Below, piece after piece: positions 1-11,773 of a stretch of DNA of 64,000 nucleotides. The stretch lies in NCBI RefSeq assembly GCF_004210375.1, contig NC_134830.1:48923094-48987093 (forward strand). Direction: 5' to 3'. The stretch is from Tachypleus tridentatus (taxonomy: Eukaryota > Arthropoda > Merostomata > Xiphosura > Limulidae). The translations under genes were made by a program, and so were the position numbers. Within the stretch, counting starts at the first letter, position 1; every line of letters starts with the position of its first letter. A model generated the notes under the pieces. It did no database searches and was not told the DNA's origin. It was given only the letters and a program-made list of their open reading frames with translations.

Positions 1-288
1 ATTAAACAAATACTTCAGGGCCGTAGAAAGTTTGATTGCCTTAAAATGACCATCCTCTAATAACAAAAACATTATACTCATGAAACGTCAAGTATTTATG
101 TTTAAGTACCAACAAAATTTTTTATCACTGGTTCACACCTTTCCAAGGACATCTAACCAAATTACACGTTTCTTTTGTATCTAACAAGGAAAACACGTGA
201 GGAAAGCCTTAAGTGGAGAGGAGCCATGTACACATTCCGTGTTTTGTTGTTTTAGGGTGTGTAAACATTACTATGCACAACAAAGTTT
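1..288. other. Unassigned AT-rich sequence
   Basis: I see no open frame, repeat or RNA signature here. The segment may be the diverged upstream part of the transposon-like coding remnant that follows, but nothing in it proves that. Confidence 0.4.
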
Positions 289-408
289 TTGCTTCTTGAA
301 CACTGTTGGGTGTTTCTTATAGATTTTTGGCTGCTGATCGAGAAAATCACATCCAAATTTGCACATCACGTACCGTTTCATCGAAATCTTCAGTTTCACC
401 AGAACATT

Positions 409-534
409 GCTACAATGGAAAAACGATATCAGGGCAACTGGAATCCGTCATTGCTTGCTGACTACTGTTGGACACTGCAAGGTGATGCACCGGACACTGA
501 ATACAAACGAAAATCAGGAGCAAAACACTTTTAA
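409..534 (+). pseudogene. Possible transposase/repeat ORF C-terminal tail
   Basis: The frame reads TMEKRYQGNWNPSLLADYCW and then TLQGDAPDTEYKRKSGAKHF, followed by a stop codon. The LADYCW block with a basic Lys/Arg-rich end resembles C-terminal tails I have seen in high-copy arthropod ORFs of transposon origin. I cannot name the family. The same frame is open from 289, but the part before about 409 has no recognisable features. No catalytic residues are present, so this would be a 3' fragment only. A chance match is possible. Confidence 0.3.
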
Positions 535-880
535 TTATGTTGAACTTAATAGCGTATTAGAAACATCAACGCAATTAAATATGTTACTGCCGGTAAACAG
601 TTAACTGTCTATTTCTCAGAGTTCCTACGTGATGAAGCAAAACCAAAACTATATTTGTGCATACCCACCAGGTACCTGTCACAATCAGCAAAAACTTTTC
701 AGGAAGCAAAACTTTTCAAAAGAATTGTTGTGCAGTGTTACCTAAAGAGATGGTAACAAGTTGACACATCAGAATAGTTGTTTGAAGGGAAGAACAACAT
801 TTATAGATAACAATATTACCTCTACACACTACTAAAGCTCTACTATACAATATAGCTCGTTCAACTCTACAAGAAACGTT
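535..880. other. Unassigned AT-rich sequence
   Basis: No gene, RNA or clear repeat is visible between the coding-like tail and the first tandem array. Confidence 0.4.
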
Positions 881-885
881 TACAC

Positions 886-1285
886 CAGCTGAGTAAAGAG
901 TAGTTAGACCTCACCACCTAACTAAAGATTAGTTAGATCACATAAACTGACAAAATATTAGTTAAACCACACCACCTGACCAATAATTAGTTGGATCATA
1001 CCAGCTGACTAAATATTAGTTAGACGACACTAGATGACTAAAGATCAGCTAGACCACACCAGCTGACTAAAGATTAGTTAGACCACACCACCTAACTAAA
1101 GATTAGTCAGACCACACCAGCTGACTAAAGATTAGTTAGATCACATAAGCTGACAAAATGTTAGTTAAACCACACCACCTGACCAATAATTAGTTGGATC
1201 ATACCAGCTGACTAAATATTAGTTAGACGACACTAGATGACTAAATATTAGTTAGAAAACACCACCTGACTAAAAATTAGTAACA
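886..1285. repeat. 29-bp minisatellite with 203-bp higher-order period
   Basis: About fourteen degenerate copies of a 29-bp unit built around CTGACTAAAGATTAGTTAGA and ACCACACCA. Copies vary at fixed places (AGATTAG, ATATTAG, ATAATTAG; CCACACC, TCATACC, CGACACT). The segment beginning TCACATAA at 938 recurs at 1141, a spacing of exactly 203 bp or seven units, so a seven-unit block was duplicated as a whole. Confidence 0.85.
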
Positions 1286-1290
1286 CCACA

Positions 1291-4165
1291 CCCATGTAAT
1301 ATATGTTCTGTATATACTGTAGAAATATGAGGACGAAGAACGGAAGAGATTATTTAATACATGTACTGAACATGTTGTAGAAACATGAGGACGAATAATA
1401 GAAGAGGCTATTTGTTTTATGTACTGTATATAGTTTAGAAACATAAGGACAAAGAACAGAAGAAATAATAATCAGTGATGTCGAGAACACCCACTTGTAG
1501 AGAAATATATATCTAAAAACGGCTCGTTTAGGTTGAGAAAATATTTTACGTAGAGGAGCTAACAACGTTTCGACCTTCTTCATTGTTCGCTCCTCTACGT
1601 AAAATATTTTTTCGACCTAAACGAGCCGTTTTTAGATATATAAAGAACAGAAGAGGTTATTTTGTATATGTTATGTATATACTGTAAAAATATGAGGACA
1701 ACGAACAGTAGAGGTTGTCCATTATATTTGCTGTATGTACTGTAGCAACATGAAGACGAAGAACAGGAGTTATTTATTATATGTACTGTATAAACTGTAG
1801 GAACATGAGGACGAAAAACAGAAGAGGTTTTTTTAATATATGTACTGTGTATATTGCAGAAAGATGACGACGAAGAACAGAAGAGGTTTTATAGTATATG
1901 TACGGTATATATTATAAAAACATGAGGATGAAGAACAGAAGAGGTTTTATAGTATATGTACGGTATATATTATAAAAACATGAGGATGAAGAACAGAAGA
2001 GAATATTCAATAAGTGGACTGTATATACTGTCGAAACATCAGGAAGAAAAACAGAAAAGGCTATTTAATATATGTATTTTATATACCGTAGAAACATGAG
2101 GAAGAAGAACAGAAGAAGTTATTTATCATATGTACTGTATATATTCTAGAAAGATCAGGACGAAGAATAGAAGACGTTATTTATCATACGTACTGTATAT
2201 ATGTAGAAACATGAATACGAACAACAAAAGAGGTTATTTATTATATGTATTTTACACATTATAGAATCATGTGGACGAAGAACAGAAGAGGATATTTGTT
2301 ATATGTACTGTATATACTGTGCAAACATGAGGACGAAGAACAGAAGAAGTTATTTATTACGTGTACTGTACCTATTTTAAAAACATGAGGACGAAGAACA
2401 GAAGACGTCATTTATTATATTTACGGTATATGATGGAGAAACATGAGGACGAAGAACAGAAGAGGTTTTTAATATATGTACTGTGTATATTGCAGAAACA
2501 TGAGGAAGAACAGAAAAAGTTATTTAATATGTGGAGTGTAAATATTGTAGTAATATGAGGACAAAGAAGTCGTTATTTATAATAAGTACTGTGTATATTG
2601 TAGAAAGATGAGAAAAAAGAAGAGAGGAGGTTATTCATTATACGTACTGTATATACTGTAGAAACATGAATACAAACAAGGGAAGAGGTTATTTATTATA
2701 TGTATTTTACACATTCTAGAAACACGTGGACAAAGAACAGAAGAGGTTATTTAATATGTGAACTGTATATATTGTAGTAAGATGAGGACGAAGAGCAGAA
2801 GAGGTTAGTTATTTAACATATGTACTCTATATATTGTAGAAACATGACAACAACAAAGAACATGGGAAGCAATTTATTATACGTACTATATATATTCTAC
2901 AAATATGAGGACGAAAAACAGAAAAGGTTATTTCATACATGTACTGTAGATATTGTGGAAATATCAGCACGAAGAACAGAAGACGATATCTATTATATGT
3001 ACTGTATATACTGTAGAATCACGAGGATGAAGAACAGACGAGGTTATTTAATATATGTAATGTCTATATAGCAGAAACACAAGGACGAAGAACAGAGGAG
3101 GTTATTTAGTATATGTACTGTATATATTGGAGAAACATGAGGACTAATAACAGATGAGGTTATTTAATATGTGGACTTTATATATTGTAGTAATATGAGG
3201 ACAAAGAACAGAATACCTTGTTTATTATATGCACTGTATATACTGTAGAATCATAAGAAGAAAGAACATAATAGGTTTTCATTATATGTACTGTATATAC
3301 TGTAGAAACGTGAGGACCGACAACAGAAGAGGTTATTTGTTTTAAATGAACTGTATATAGTATAGAAAATGAGGAGAAAGAACAATAGAGGCTAGTTAAT
3401 ATGAGTACTGTGTATACTGTAGAAACTTAAGGACAAAGAACAAAATGCCTTATTTATTATATTTACTGTATATACAGTGGAAACATGAGAAGGAAGAATA
3501 GAGGAGATTATTCATTATAAGTACTGCATATACAGTAGAAACATTAATACAAACAAGGGAACAGGTTATTTATTATATGTATTGTACACATTCTAGAAAC
3601 ATGTAAACGAAGAACAGAAGAGATTGTTTATTATATGTGCTATATATATTGTAGAAACATGTGGATGAATAATAGAATAGGCTATTTATTTTATATACTC
3701 TTTATAGAAATATGAGTACGAATAATAGAAGAGGTTATTTAGTATATGTACTGTATATATTATAGAAACATGAGGATGAAGAACAGAAGAGGTTGTTTTT
3801 TTGTAATATATATACTGTAGAAACATGAGAACAAATAATAGAATAGATTATATATTTTATGAACTGCATATATGGTAGAAACATAAGTACAAAGAACAGA
3901 AGAGGTTATTTATTGTATGTACTGTACATACTATAGAAACCTGAGGAGGAAGAACAGAAAAGGTTATTTAACATATGTACTGTAGAAACCTGAGGACAAA
4001 GAACAGAATAGGTTATTTATTATATGTACTGTATATACTGTAGAAGTATGAGGAAGTAGAACGGAAGAAGTTATTTATTATATGTACTGTATATACTGTA
4101 GAAGTATGAGGATGTAGAACGGAAGAAGTTATTTATTATATGTAGTGTACATACTGTACAATGAT
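1291..4165. repeat. 58-bp satellite array, about 2.9 kb
   Basis: Roughly 45 copies of a 58-bp unit whose landmarks are TTATTTATTATATGTACTGT, ATATACTGTAGAAACATGAG and GACGAAGAACAGAAGAGG. Adjacent units at about 4023 and 4081 are 58 bp apart. Small indels scatter the spacing and the units are moderately diverged. Open frames at 2361-2558 and 2820-3071 are by-products of the repeat. A fold-back element interrupts the array near its left end. Confidence 0.9.
1463..1641 (+). mobile_element. Fold-back element (arm type B) nested in satellite
   Basis: The recognisable left end starts near 1476 with TGATGTCGAG...CCCACTTG, the terminus shared by the other fold-back copies. From about 1506 to 1642 the sequence is one long near-perfect palindrome. 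The left arm has AAAAACGGCTCGTTTAGG and ACGTAGAGGAG; the right arm mirrors them. Near the apex is CAACGTTTCGACCTTCTTC. The satellite motif AAAGAACAGAAG lies directly on both sides (1451-1462 and 1642-1653), consistent with a 12-bp target duplication, although the host array contains that motif in every unit. Confidence 0.75.
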
Positions 4166-4940
4166 GAGAACAAGATTTCTGTATTTTGTATAATATCAGT
4201 CAGCCCAAATGTTCACACAGTTTCCTGTTATCTTCTAATGAAATTAGTCTAATTTTTACTTTATTATTTATTGCTCTAGTAATATCACAGATCTGTAAAT
4301 CGTAATGTCCTTGTTTGAATCTCTCTTAACTTGATAAATACACAAGGACCTTGAGCTGGAAGGACTTACTGCTGTTACTATCTACTTTTGGTATGTCTGA
4401 GGGTTAAGTATTGCCTTTTCAAACTGACGCCCTCACAAACGCTTTGGTTGAAAACCTTCATGGGAGACAATACAGAAACAGGACTGCTTGATTCGAAAGA
4501 AGAAAGGGTGAGACATAATATTTTGTCTTAGTTACCCTCCAGAGAATTGTATCCTCGAACTTTGAAATTGATTCATGAAGCGGTAATATTGAAACAATAG
4601 CAGAAATGTTGTTGTACCTCAATTTAAAACAATGGGTTCCAACACTGAAAAAACTGGTCATCCTTGACTAATGTAGGTTTAGGTTTGAAAAATAGCAAGG
4701 TTAGGTTCAGTAATTATAAATTTCGATAGTAATATGAATTACACTGAAATTATTTCTATGCAATTTGAACTTAAAAGGACAACAACGAGATAAATATAAG
4801 AACAAGGTTCTGTAACAAATAGAACTGGTCTACATTATTGGAAAAACTGGTATCACTTAGAACGTGACGGAATGTTGACTTGCTTTACCCAACAACATGA
4901 AAGAGGTTTATACACTGTGGTGTAAATACTGCAGAATACA
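4166..4940. other. Unassigned AT-rich sequence
   Basis: I see no gene or repeat I can support. The short reverse-strand frame at 4458-4661 shows no domain. Confidence 0.4.
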
Positions 4941-4944
4941 GCTA

Positions 4945-5365
4945 TGACCCACGTTTAATTACTACTCTGTGTTACTGACCCATGTTACTTAACTGTATTG
5001 TGTAACCCACCCTTAGTTACTACCTTTTACTTAACTATACTGTATGACCCACGCTTAATAACTGCACTATGTGATCCATGTTATTTAACTACTGTATGAC
5101 CTACACATAATATCTATATTATGTGACTGACGCATGTTACTTAACTACTGTATCACCTACACATAACTATACTGTGTAATTGACCCATGCTACTTAACTA
5201 TTGTATGGCCTACACATAATATCTATAGTGTATGACCCGTGTTACTTATCTACTGTACTGTAATGCCCACACATAATAATTAAAGTTTAACCCATGTTAG
5301 TATTAACTCTACTGTATGACCTATGTATGATTCATTCCACTATATGACTCACTCAAGTTTAACCG
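4945..5365. repeat. Degenerate tandem repeat, units about 50-60 bp
   Basis: Imperfect copies of a unit containing CCCATGTTACTTAACTACTG and TATGACCTACACATAATATC. Spacing drifts because of indels, so the copy number is only approximate (six to eight). Confidence 0.65.
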
Positions 5366-5399
5366 ACTGCATACCATTCACTCAAAATAATGATCCAAT

Positions 5400-5587
5400 G
5401 ATTAAAACTAATTGTGTTAATAATATCATTTTGTGGTTTCTCGTCTGAATACAACGTTCTTACTTTAACAATATGGTTCATTACATTAATTTAAAACTAG
5501 TCATGTTAATAATATTATTTTGTGGTTTATAGTCTGAATAAATCTTTCCTACTTTAATAATATGGTTTATTGTATTAATTTAAGACT
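5400..5587. repeat. Two-copy tandem duplication, about 93 bp
   Basis: Two adjacent diverged copies. Each has AAAACTA, GTTAATAATAT, ATTTTGTGGTTT, GTCTGAATA and TAATATGGTT in the same order, about 93 bp apart. Confidence 0.7.
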
Positions 5588-5694
5588 TTAAAAGTAATAT
5601 ATATACGTACAAAAATTAAAGAATTACACTTGTCATACATAAGTCATTAGTATTACACTCATTACTACATTCTTATACATTAAATTATTTGTCT

Positions 5695-5816
5695 CGTGAT
5701 GACGAGAAACCCACTTGAAGTAACAATGTATTTCAAGACAGCTGGTATGGGTATTAAAACGTCTCTACTTTATTTTAATAAAGGTTTTAATACCCATACC
5801 AGCCGTCTTGAGATAC
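5695..5816 (+). mobile_element. Fold-back element (arm type A) with 13-bp target duplication
   Basis: The left end GTGATGACGAGAAACCCACT is followed by the arm GGTATGGGTATTAAAAC, a short AT-rich loop, and the inverted arm GTTTTAATACCCATACC, ending AGCCGTCTTGAGATAC. The direct repeat AAATTATTTGTCT flanks it at 5682-5694 and 5817-5829. This copy lacks the central GGTCGAAACG core seen in other members, so it is an internally deleted derivative. The frame at 5696-5893 is a by-product. Confidence 0.85.
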
Positions 5817-5829
5817 AAATTATTTGTCT

Positions 5830-7040
5830 GGTATATAAGAGATTTTCAAGAATTAAAAGTGTGTGTATAATAGCAGTATTCCAACTACACTAGATTAGTT
5901 ATATCCTGTTACCGACGAAGTGTTTCGTCGGAAGAATTTATGTAAATATTTTACAAATATAAGTGTAATCTTATAAAAGATTATAAGAACTTATGAACTG
6001 TTTATAGAAAGCTTATAATAATAATGCATGTCATATTTTACACACCAAGTGTTTCTTTAAACCATGTCAAATATCAAGTGATTCAGGAGAACTGTCGTTA
6101 TTTGACGTAATTCGATATTCATACAAGTTTGTTATATTAGCACGGTTTATTTTAACTTGTTAACATTACTTCTGGTCGTGTGTTCTTGTTTTTTTTCTAA
6201 ATAGGAATTGACTTAGATTTCATTTAACCTTTAACTGTTTTCTTACAACTTGTTCCGTGAGATAAGCCTTTTCGATAATTATCTTAAAATTTAGTTTGAA
6301 CGTTGGCATATTTCCATAAAAAATGTGAGTCGGAAAGTGAGGTTCCTAAAAACCTGTACAATTTTGAGGTAACAGGTCCTGTCCTCTCAAGTACAGTAAT
6401 AACGTTGTGGCTGTAAAAGCAGAACTTGTTATCCGAATGTGAAGGACTTTTTTTAAAGTCCAGTTCTTTGTTCCTCAGCTATAACATTGTTAAATGTAAG
6501 CTAATTCTGAAAGGTATACTGTAATAAAAAACAATTTTAATAACGAAGCATATTCTAAAAATTAGATAGCCTAAACATTTTGGTTTCCGTTTCAGTTTCT
6601 ACTGTTACATAAGTGGAAAACCTGGCGGAACGTCACTTAATAATCACTAGGGACAAAATCTCTTTAAACAAAGAGGCACCATAAAGAAAATTAACACAAT
6701 AAATTATATAAATAACAAAAATACGTTTACAGATAATAATGTTGGAGTAGTTTCAGTCAAGTACATGTAGAAACTAGCAGTGTTAATTTTAACTGTATAA
6801 TGTTTTGGATTGTGAAATTTTAACGTGGAAATTGGACGATGTCATCTTACTTTGCGAATCATGTATTAACGATGTCTTCCCAGTTCTTTTAAATATCAAC
6901 TGATATGTTAGTAAAGTTAAAAAAAAAATTGGAAAAAATAAAAGTTACGTTAATTTAGGCGGATATGTTGACCGCGGATCAGAGGATAACATACCTGATT
7001 GCAAATGTATGGTTTGCTTTTAGTTTCCACCAAAATTAAT
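5830..7040. other. Unassigned unique sequence
   Basis: No recognisable gene, RNA or repeat. The stretch is AT-rich with short homopolymers. Confidence 0.4.
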
Positions 7041-7044
7041 TCGT

Positions 7045-7345
7045 TCTGCACGTTGGAGCCGCAGGTGTTATAGGAGTGACGGTAAAATGTCACTATTCGG
7101 TATCACAAGAACAGCCCAACACCTCGTGACTGATGATATTAACTAGCTATATTTGCTTTAGTCTATCGCATCAACATTAAGGACGGTTAACACTGACTGG
7201 CTGTGTTTCCTCCACTGTATCACTTGAAAATTGGGACGGCTAGTGTTGACTGATAGTATTATTTCTTGTCTTATCACTTGAAAATTGGGGACGTCTAGCG
7301 CAGATATTCTGTGCAAAGCTCTGCGCTGAATTAAAGAGAACAAGA
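7045..7345 (+). mobile_element. Old SINE remnants
   Basis: Scattered matches to the SINE-A body. GGTGTTATAGGAGTGACGGT and CACTATTCGGTATCAC correspond to the GGCGTTATAA...CACTATTCGTTGGTAA part. Two partial copies of the ATTAGGGACGGCTAGCGCAG region appear as AATTGGGACGGCTAGTG and GGGGACGTCTAGCGCAG, and the tail reads GCTCTGCGCTGAATT. It is highly diverged and partly duplicated. Confidence 0.6.
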
Positions 7346-7398
7346 ATATATCGTTTTGACCTAAATTAGGGAGAAAACAAATATGAATTAACAGAATT

Positions 7399-8222
7399 AA
7401 CATTAAAGTTAGCAAGGATTCTAGTCATAATTAATATTAAAGTTAGCAAGGATTCTAGTCATACATTATTATGAAAGTTAGCAAGGATTCTAGTCATAAT
7501 TAATATTAAAGTTAGCAAGGATTTAGTCATACATTATTATGAAAGTTAGCAAGGATTCTAGTCATAATTAATATTAAAGTTAGCAAGAATTCTAGCGATA
7601 ATTAACTTTAAAGTTAGCAAGAACTATCATTACAATTAATATTAAAATTAGCAAGTATTCTATTCATAATTTATTATTAAAGTTAGCAAGGATTCTAGTT
7701 ATAATAAATATTAATATTATTAAGGATTTTAGTCATAATTTATTATCAACGTTAGCAAGGATTCCAATTATAATTATGATAAAGGTAACAAGAATTCTAT
7801 TTATAATTAAAATTAAAGTTAGCAAAGATTCCATTTATAATCAGTATTAAAATTAGTAAGGATTCTAGTTCTTTAAAATTAAAGTTAGTGAGGATTATAG
7901 TCATAATTTATTATTAAAGTCAGCAAGGATTCTAATTATAATCAACATTAAAATTAGTAAGGATTCTAGTTATAATTAATATTAACGTTAGCAAGGATTC
8001 CAATTATAATTATGATAAAGGTAACAAGAGTTCTATTTATAATTAATATTAAAGCCAGCAAGGATTTTACTTATAATTAACATTAAAGTTAACAAGAATT
8101 CTAGTTATAATTAGTATTAAATTTAGTGATGATTATCGTTATAATTAACTTTAAAATTAGCAAGGATTCTACATATAATTAATATTAAAGTTAATAAGGA
8201 TTATACTTAAAATAAACATTAA
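7399..8222. repeat. 34-bp minisatellite
   Basis: About 24 copies of a 34-bp unit containing AAAGTTAGCAAGGATTCTAG and TCATAATTAATATT. The first units are exactly 34 bp apart (7405 and 7439). Copies diverge towards the right. Confidence 0.9.
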
Positions 8223-8479
8223 AAATAAAAAGTTTCACATTGTTAGTACCCACTTTAGAATATTATGAGTAGTCTTCCAGCCTATATTTATAACAATAAC
8301 AGGCGAAGAAGCAGGCGATAAACACCCTGGTACTTAGTGGTAAATCATGAGCTTGTAACGATAAAATATGTTTCGATATCTTGTGTAGATTTGTACTGAA
8401 CAAATAAAAACGACTGCATAAAGATCCACAAACATTCTATCAACTTTATTGTAGACAGTACAACTGAAATATAGAATAT

Positions 8480-8790
8480 ACTGCAGAGGTTGTCATGAGC
8501 TTGTTAACATAGTGTTTCTGTAGTGTAGTTTGCCATAACATTAACAGTGATTCTATACGGAGTTTATCATGACGTTAACAGTGGTTCTATAGTGGAGACT
8601 GCCGTGGCTTTATTGAAACGGTGGTTCTATACTGGAGATTATCAGGATTTTATTAAAAAGTGATTCTGTACTGGAGACTGTCGTGGCTTTATTAAAAAGT
8701 GATTCTATACTGGAGACTGTCGTGGCTTTATTAAAACAGTGGTTCTATACTGGAGACTGTCATGGCTTTGTTATAACATTTATACTGTAT
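8480..8790. repeat. 39-40-bp minisatellite
   Basis: About seven copies of a unit with TGGAGACTGTCGTGGCTTTA and TTAAAACAGTGGTTCTATAC. The CTGGAG starts at 8671, 8710 and 8750 show periods of 39 and 40 bp. Confidence 0.85.
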
Positions 8791-9052
8791 AGCTTCAACT
8801 AATGAACCTGTTTTTATCTAGTGTTGATAAAACAAACATGTGGAAATAAACATATAACAGAGTGACCTCAGTAGATGATCCCTTATGCTCTGACTGTTCT
8901 CACTGTATAATGTAAAGTCGTGTTTAAAGTGGCCAGTTTCACAGGAACTTTTATAATCATTTGATTGTTGAAAAGTCGGAATCCCTCGTCGTCTGTCATA
9001 ATTCAAACCCAAAGCACGTTGTTTAATATTTGTCTTTTTCTCTGGTTCATTT

Positions 9053-9245
9053 CATAACTGGCAAGTTCTGTTTACGTTCACGTTTTCCATGGTGCAGTTT
9101 GGAACTGGCAAGTTCTGTCTATGTTTAAGTTTTCCGTGGTACAGTTCGGAGCTGGGAAGCTCTGTCTACGTGTTCTGCTGTATGCTCGAAGCTGGAAAAT
9201 TCTGTCCACGTCTATGTTTTAGCGGTACAGTTCAAGCTGACAAGT
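9053..9245. repeat. 47-bp minisatellite, five copies
   Basis: Copies of a unit with AACTGGCAAGTTCTGT, TTAAGTTTTCC and GTGGTACAGTT begin at 9056, 9103 and 9150 (47-bp spacing). Two shorter copies follow. The frame at 9089-9295 comes from this repeat. Confidence 0.8.
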
Positions 9246-9330
9246 TAGGTTGGAATCCTTGCGATGCCACAAGATATTTCTTGTACTTTATGTAGGTCCA
9301 TTATGAAAGTGAGAGTTATCCATTAGTATT

Positions 9331-9440
9331 GTTTATTTCAGAACAAAACCACACTCAGCTCTATGCTGTGTCCACCGCGGAGAATCGAACACAGGATTTT
9401 AGTATGTTAAGTCCTTATACTTGTTTCTGTCCTACTGGGG
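9331..9440 (-). mobile_element. SINE-C fragment (Val-like tRNA head)
   Basis: Reverse-strand copy. Landmarks are CTCAGCTCTATGCTGTGTCC, ACCGCGGAGAATCGAAC (box B region) and GTTAAGTCCTTATAC...CTACTGGGG. The reverse complement has the head-to-tail order of the Val-anticodon-like SINE. No target duplication was seen. Confidence 0.7.
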
Positions 9441-9449
9441 AACCAATTA

Positions 9450-9520
9450 CGATGGATGGTGGATGGAAAGGTGCTACTGCCCTCCCTTTGATCGTTAGTT
9501 GAAGATTAGAGACGGAAGTA
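9450..9520 (+). mobile_element. SINE-A body fragment
   Basis: GGTGGATGGAAAGGTGCTAC, TGCCCTCCCTTTGATCGTTA and GATTAGAGACGG parallel the GGTGGGTGGTGATGACTAGC...TGCCTTCCCTCTAGTCTTAC...ATTAGGGACGG body. Head and tail are missing. Confidence 0.5.
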
Positions 9521-10036
9521 CGCAACTTTACCATAAATAAAAAATGTACAATTATTAACACTTGTGAAGGTTTTCTAAAGTATAGCTTGTTGATGTTGGT
9601 TAATGCCATACAAATAAACATTGGTTTTCTCGAATTCTTACCTCTGTTGTTCAATCCAAGGCTCACAGACGAGAGGTCACATTAGTAATCAACACGTAAT
9701 GTATATATCGATATCGCACAGCCGGTAATTCTAGGCGTTTCTTTGTTCTTATCCTCAGGCGAGGTCGCTGCTTTTCACTTTTTTAAATTCGTACGTTAGA
9801 TCAATACAGAGAAGTCAAACTCCTTTAGATACGTGATTTATTCACCGTGGTATTAACCAGCCGTTTCTGGCTCAAGTTAATTATCGTGGAAAAAATTTTA
9901 TTGTTGTAGAGAGTACCTTTTAAGCAAATCAGTACACAACCACATTATTGTATGAGATTTAAATCATGCTAATTATCTGATTTTTGTATTTGTTGGCGAT
10001 GTTCGTATCTCGCTCATATGTTATATACGCAAACAG

Positions 10037-10312
10037 TTGTTTGTTTGTTTTATTGTAAAGCTACACAATATGCTGTTTGAGCTCTGTGTAGTGGAGTCAG
10101 CTGACATAGGTATTAAATTAAGATGACGATATAAGCAGGTCGAAACGTTGTTACTAGTTTTGTGCTTTAATATCCATATCTGTTTTACTCTATGTTTACT
10201 TCAAGTGGGCTCCTCGACATTCATGAATTATTTGAGCTCTATCTACCACTGGGAATCGAATTATGCATTTAACAGTCTCAAGTCTGAAAGTTAATTGTGA
10301 GCCACTAGGGTG
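10037..10312 (-). mobile_element. SINE-C split by a fold-back element
   Basis: The tail part (TTGTTTGTTTTATTGTAAAG, CTACACAATATGCTG) lies at 10037-10085. The head part (CTACCACTGGGAATCGAA, then AACAGTCTCAAGTCTG...GCCACTAGGG) resumes at 10231-10312. Joined in order they make one reverse-strand SINE-C. The intervening 145 bp are a later insertion. Confidence 0.8.
10086..10230 (-). mobile_element. Fold-back element nested in SINE-C
   Basis: Reverse-oriented. Its left end, read on the minus strand, is GAATGTCGAGGAGCCCACTT, close to the ends of the other family members. It carries CAACGTTTCGACC (minus strand) and the inverted arms CTGACATAGGTATTAA / TTAATATCCATATCTG. The arms differ from types A and B. 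The direct repeat TTTGAGCTCT flanks it (10076-10085 and 10231-10240). Confidence 0.8.
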
Positions 10313-11773
10313 ACAACAAGTGGCTGTAAGTTTCATAAGACAAAACAAAATTTAAAGAACACAAAAATTATTTTCACTTCTTGTTTTTAGTTCCTGGAAC
10401 TATTTACACTTATCACTGATAAATTTCTCACCGCATTGATGTAACATTAATACAATTATCAGCTTATATGTTGTTATTTAAAGTCTAAATATAACCTTCA
10501 CGTACACGTTTTCCACTACCTATAACCCGAAAAGTTAGGTTAATTAATCTTCAATCAATAACAACAAAAATATTGTTCTGGCTTGAAACAGAATTATAAT
10601 GATTCCTAAATAATCTAACGTGCCACTGTAACCTGAGGTTAGCGTGCTGTGCTGTTCATCAGAGGTTTCATGGTTTGCGTCCTGATGCTGTAAAATCGCA
10701 GTCCCTACTTTGGGCCCAGAAGTACGTTAGAAGAAAGACAACAAGAATCCCACTACTCGATTAGAGCAGTTCACGGATTGACAGTTGGTGCTGTTAGCTA
10801 GGTGCATTTCCTTTAGTCCACCCTGAACGTACAGAGATATTTCATTCTAAATTTAAAGAAACGAAACCGGATACTTGCCAACTTTGGTGGCTTGGTCTGA
10901 CAATAAAGGGCGTTCTAATTGTTTCATGACAAAGGACCGAATCTCAGAACGATTTTCGTCTCTTCAAATCTGTATTAACTTTTATTCATACAATACAGAA
11001 AAAATAGATATTTTTATTTAAACAAGAGGCACGTTCAGTTTTTGTTGTTAGAAAAATACAATTACAAGAAGTATAAAAGTCACGACCTCATGTTCCTGAT
11101 AGTACAAATATTAGTAACGACAAAGAAGAAAACCAATAATGTTTGACTTAGTTTAACTAAAACAGCTGTGATAAAAGTAGAAACTGGATTTTTAAACTAA
11201 TTGGTAAGTCAGAATCATACAAAACAAAATACTAAACCGATGGTAAAAGCCAAAATCTAGGAATGTACATAAAACCCTGTGGAACCATTCACAGTACTTG
11301 CAATCCAAGTATTTCTGTGATACAAAACTCTTTATTTTTCAGTGTGTTGTATTGTTTTCATCGTTAATCCTAATGATCAAAAGTGAATTTTTTTAGACAG
11401 ACATAAAAGGTAGCTTATAAATTAATGACACCAACACTATATAATATATTAATCAGACGTACTTAATGTTCTGAATTAATAGATAAGCTAATTAAAGTCT
11501 CTAAGTAACTTTAACAAGTTGATTCGTCAGCTGATCACCTCGTATCTAACGAAATTTTCGGCCATAGTCCCAATTATATCTTCATATCTCACTTTTAGGC
11601 TAGTTTTAAATTCATATACTAAGCTAACTAAACAAAAAATACTCATAAATATAAATATTAACAACTGATATTAGATATAAATAGAAATATTCAAAATAAT
11701 CATTCTACCATTAATATTATTTAAACTTTAAAGAAGAATTAATACTCTTGTCTTTTTACGATGAAATATAGTG
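10313..11773. other. Mostly unassigned; possible ancient SINE debris
   Basis: 10640-10960 has faint SINE-A-like pieces (CCCACTACTCGATTAGAGCA, CTTTAGTCCACC), too diverged to delimit. Nothing else is recognisable up to the next SINE. Confidence 0.35.
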
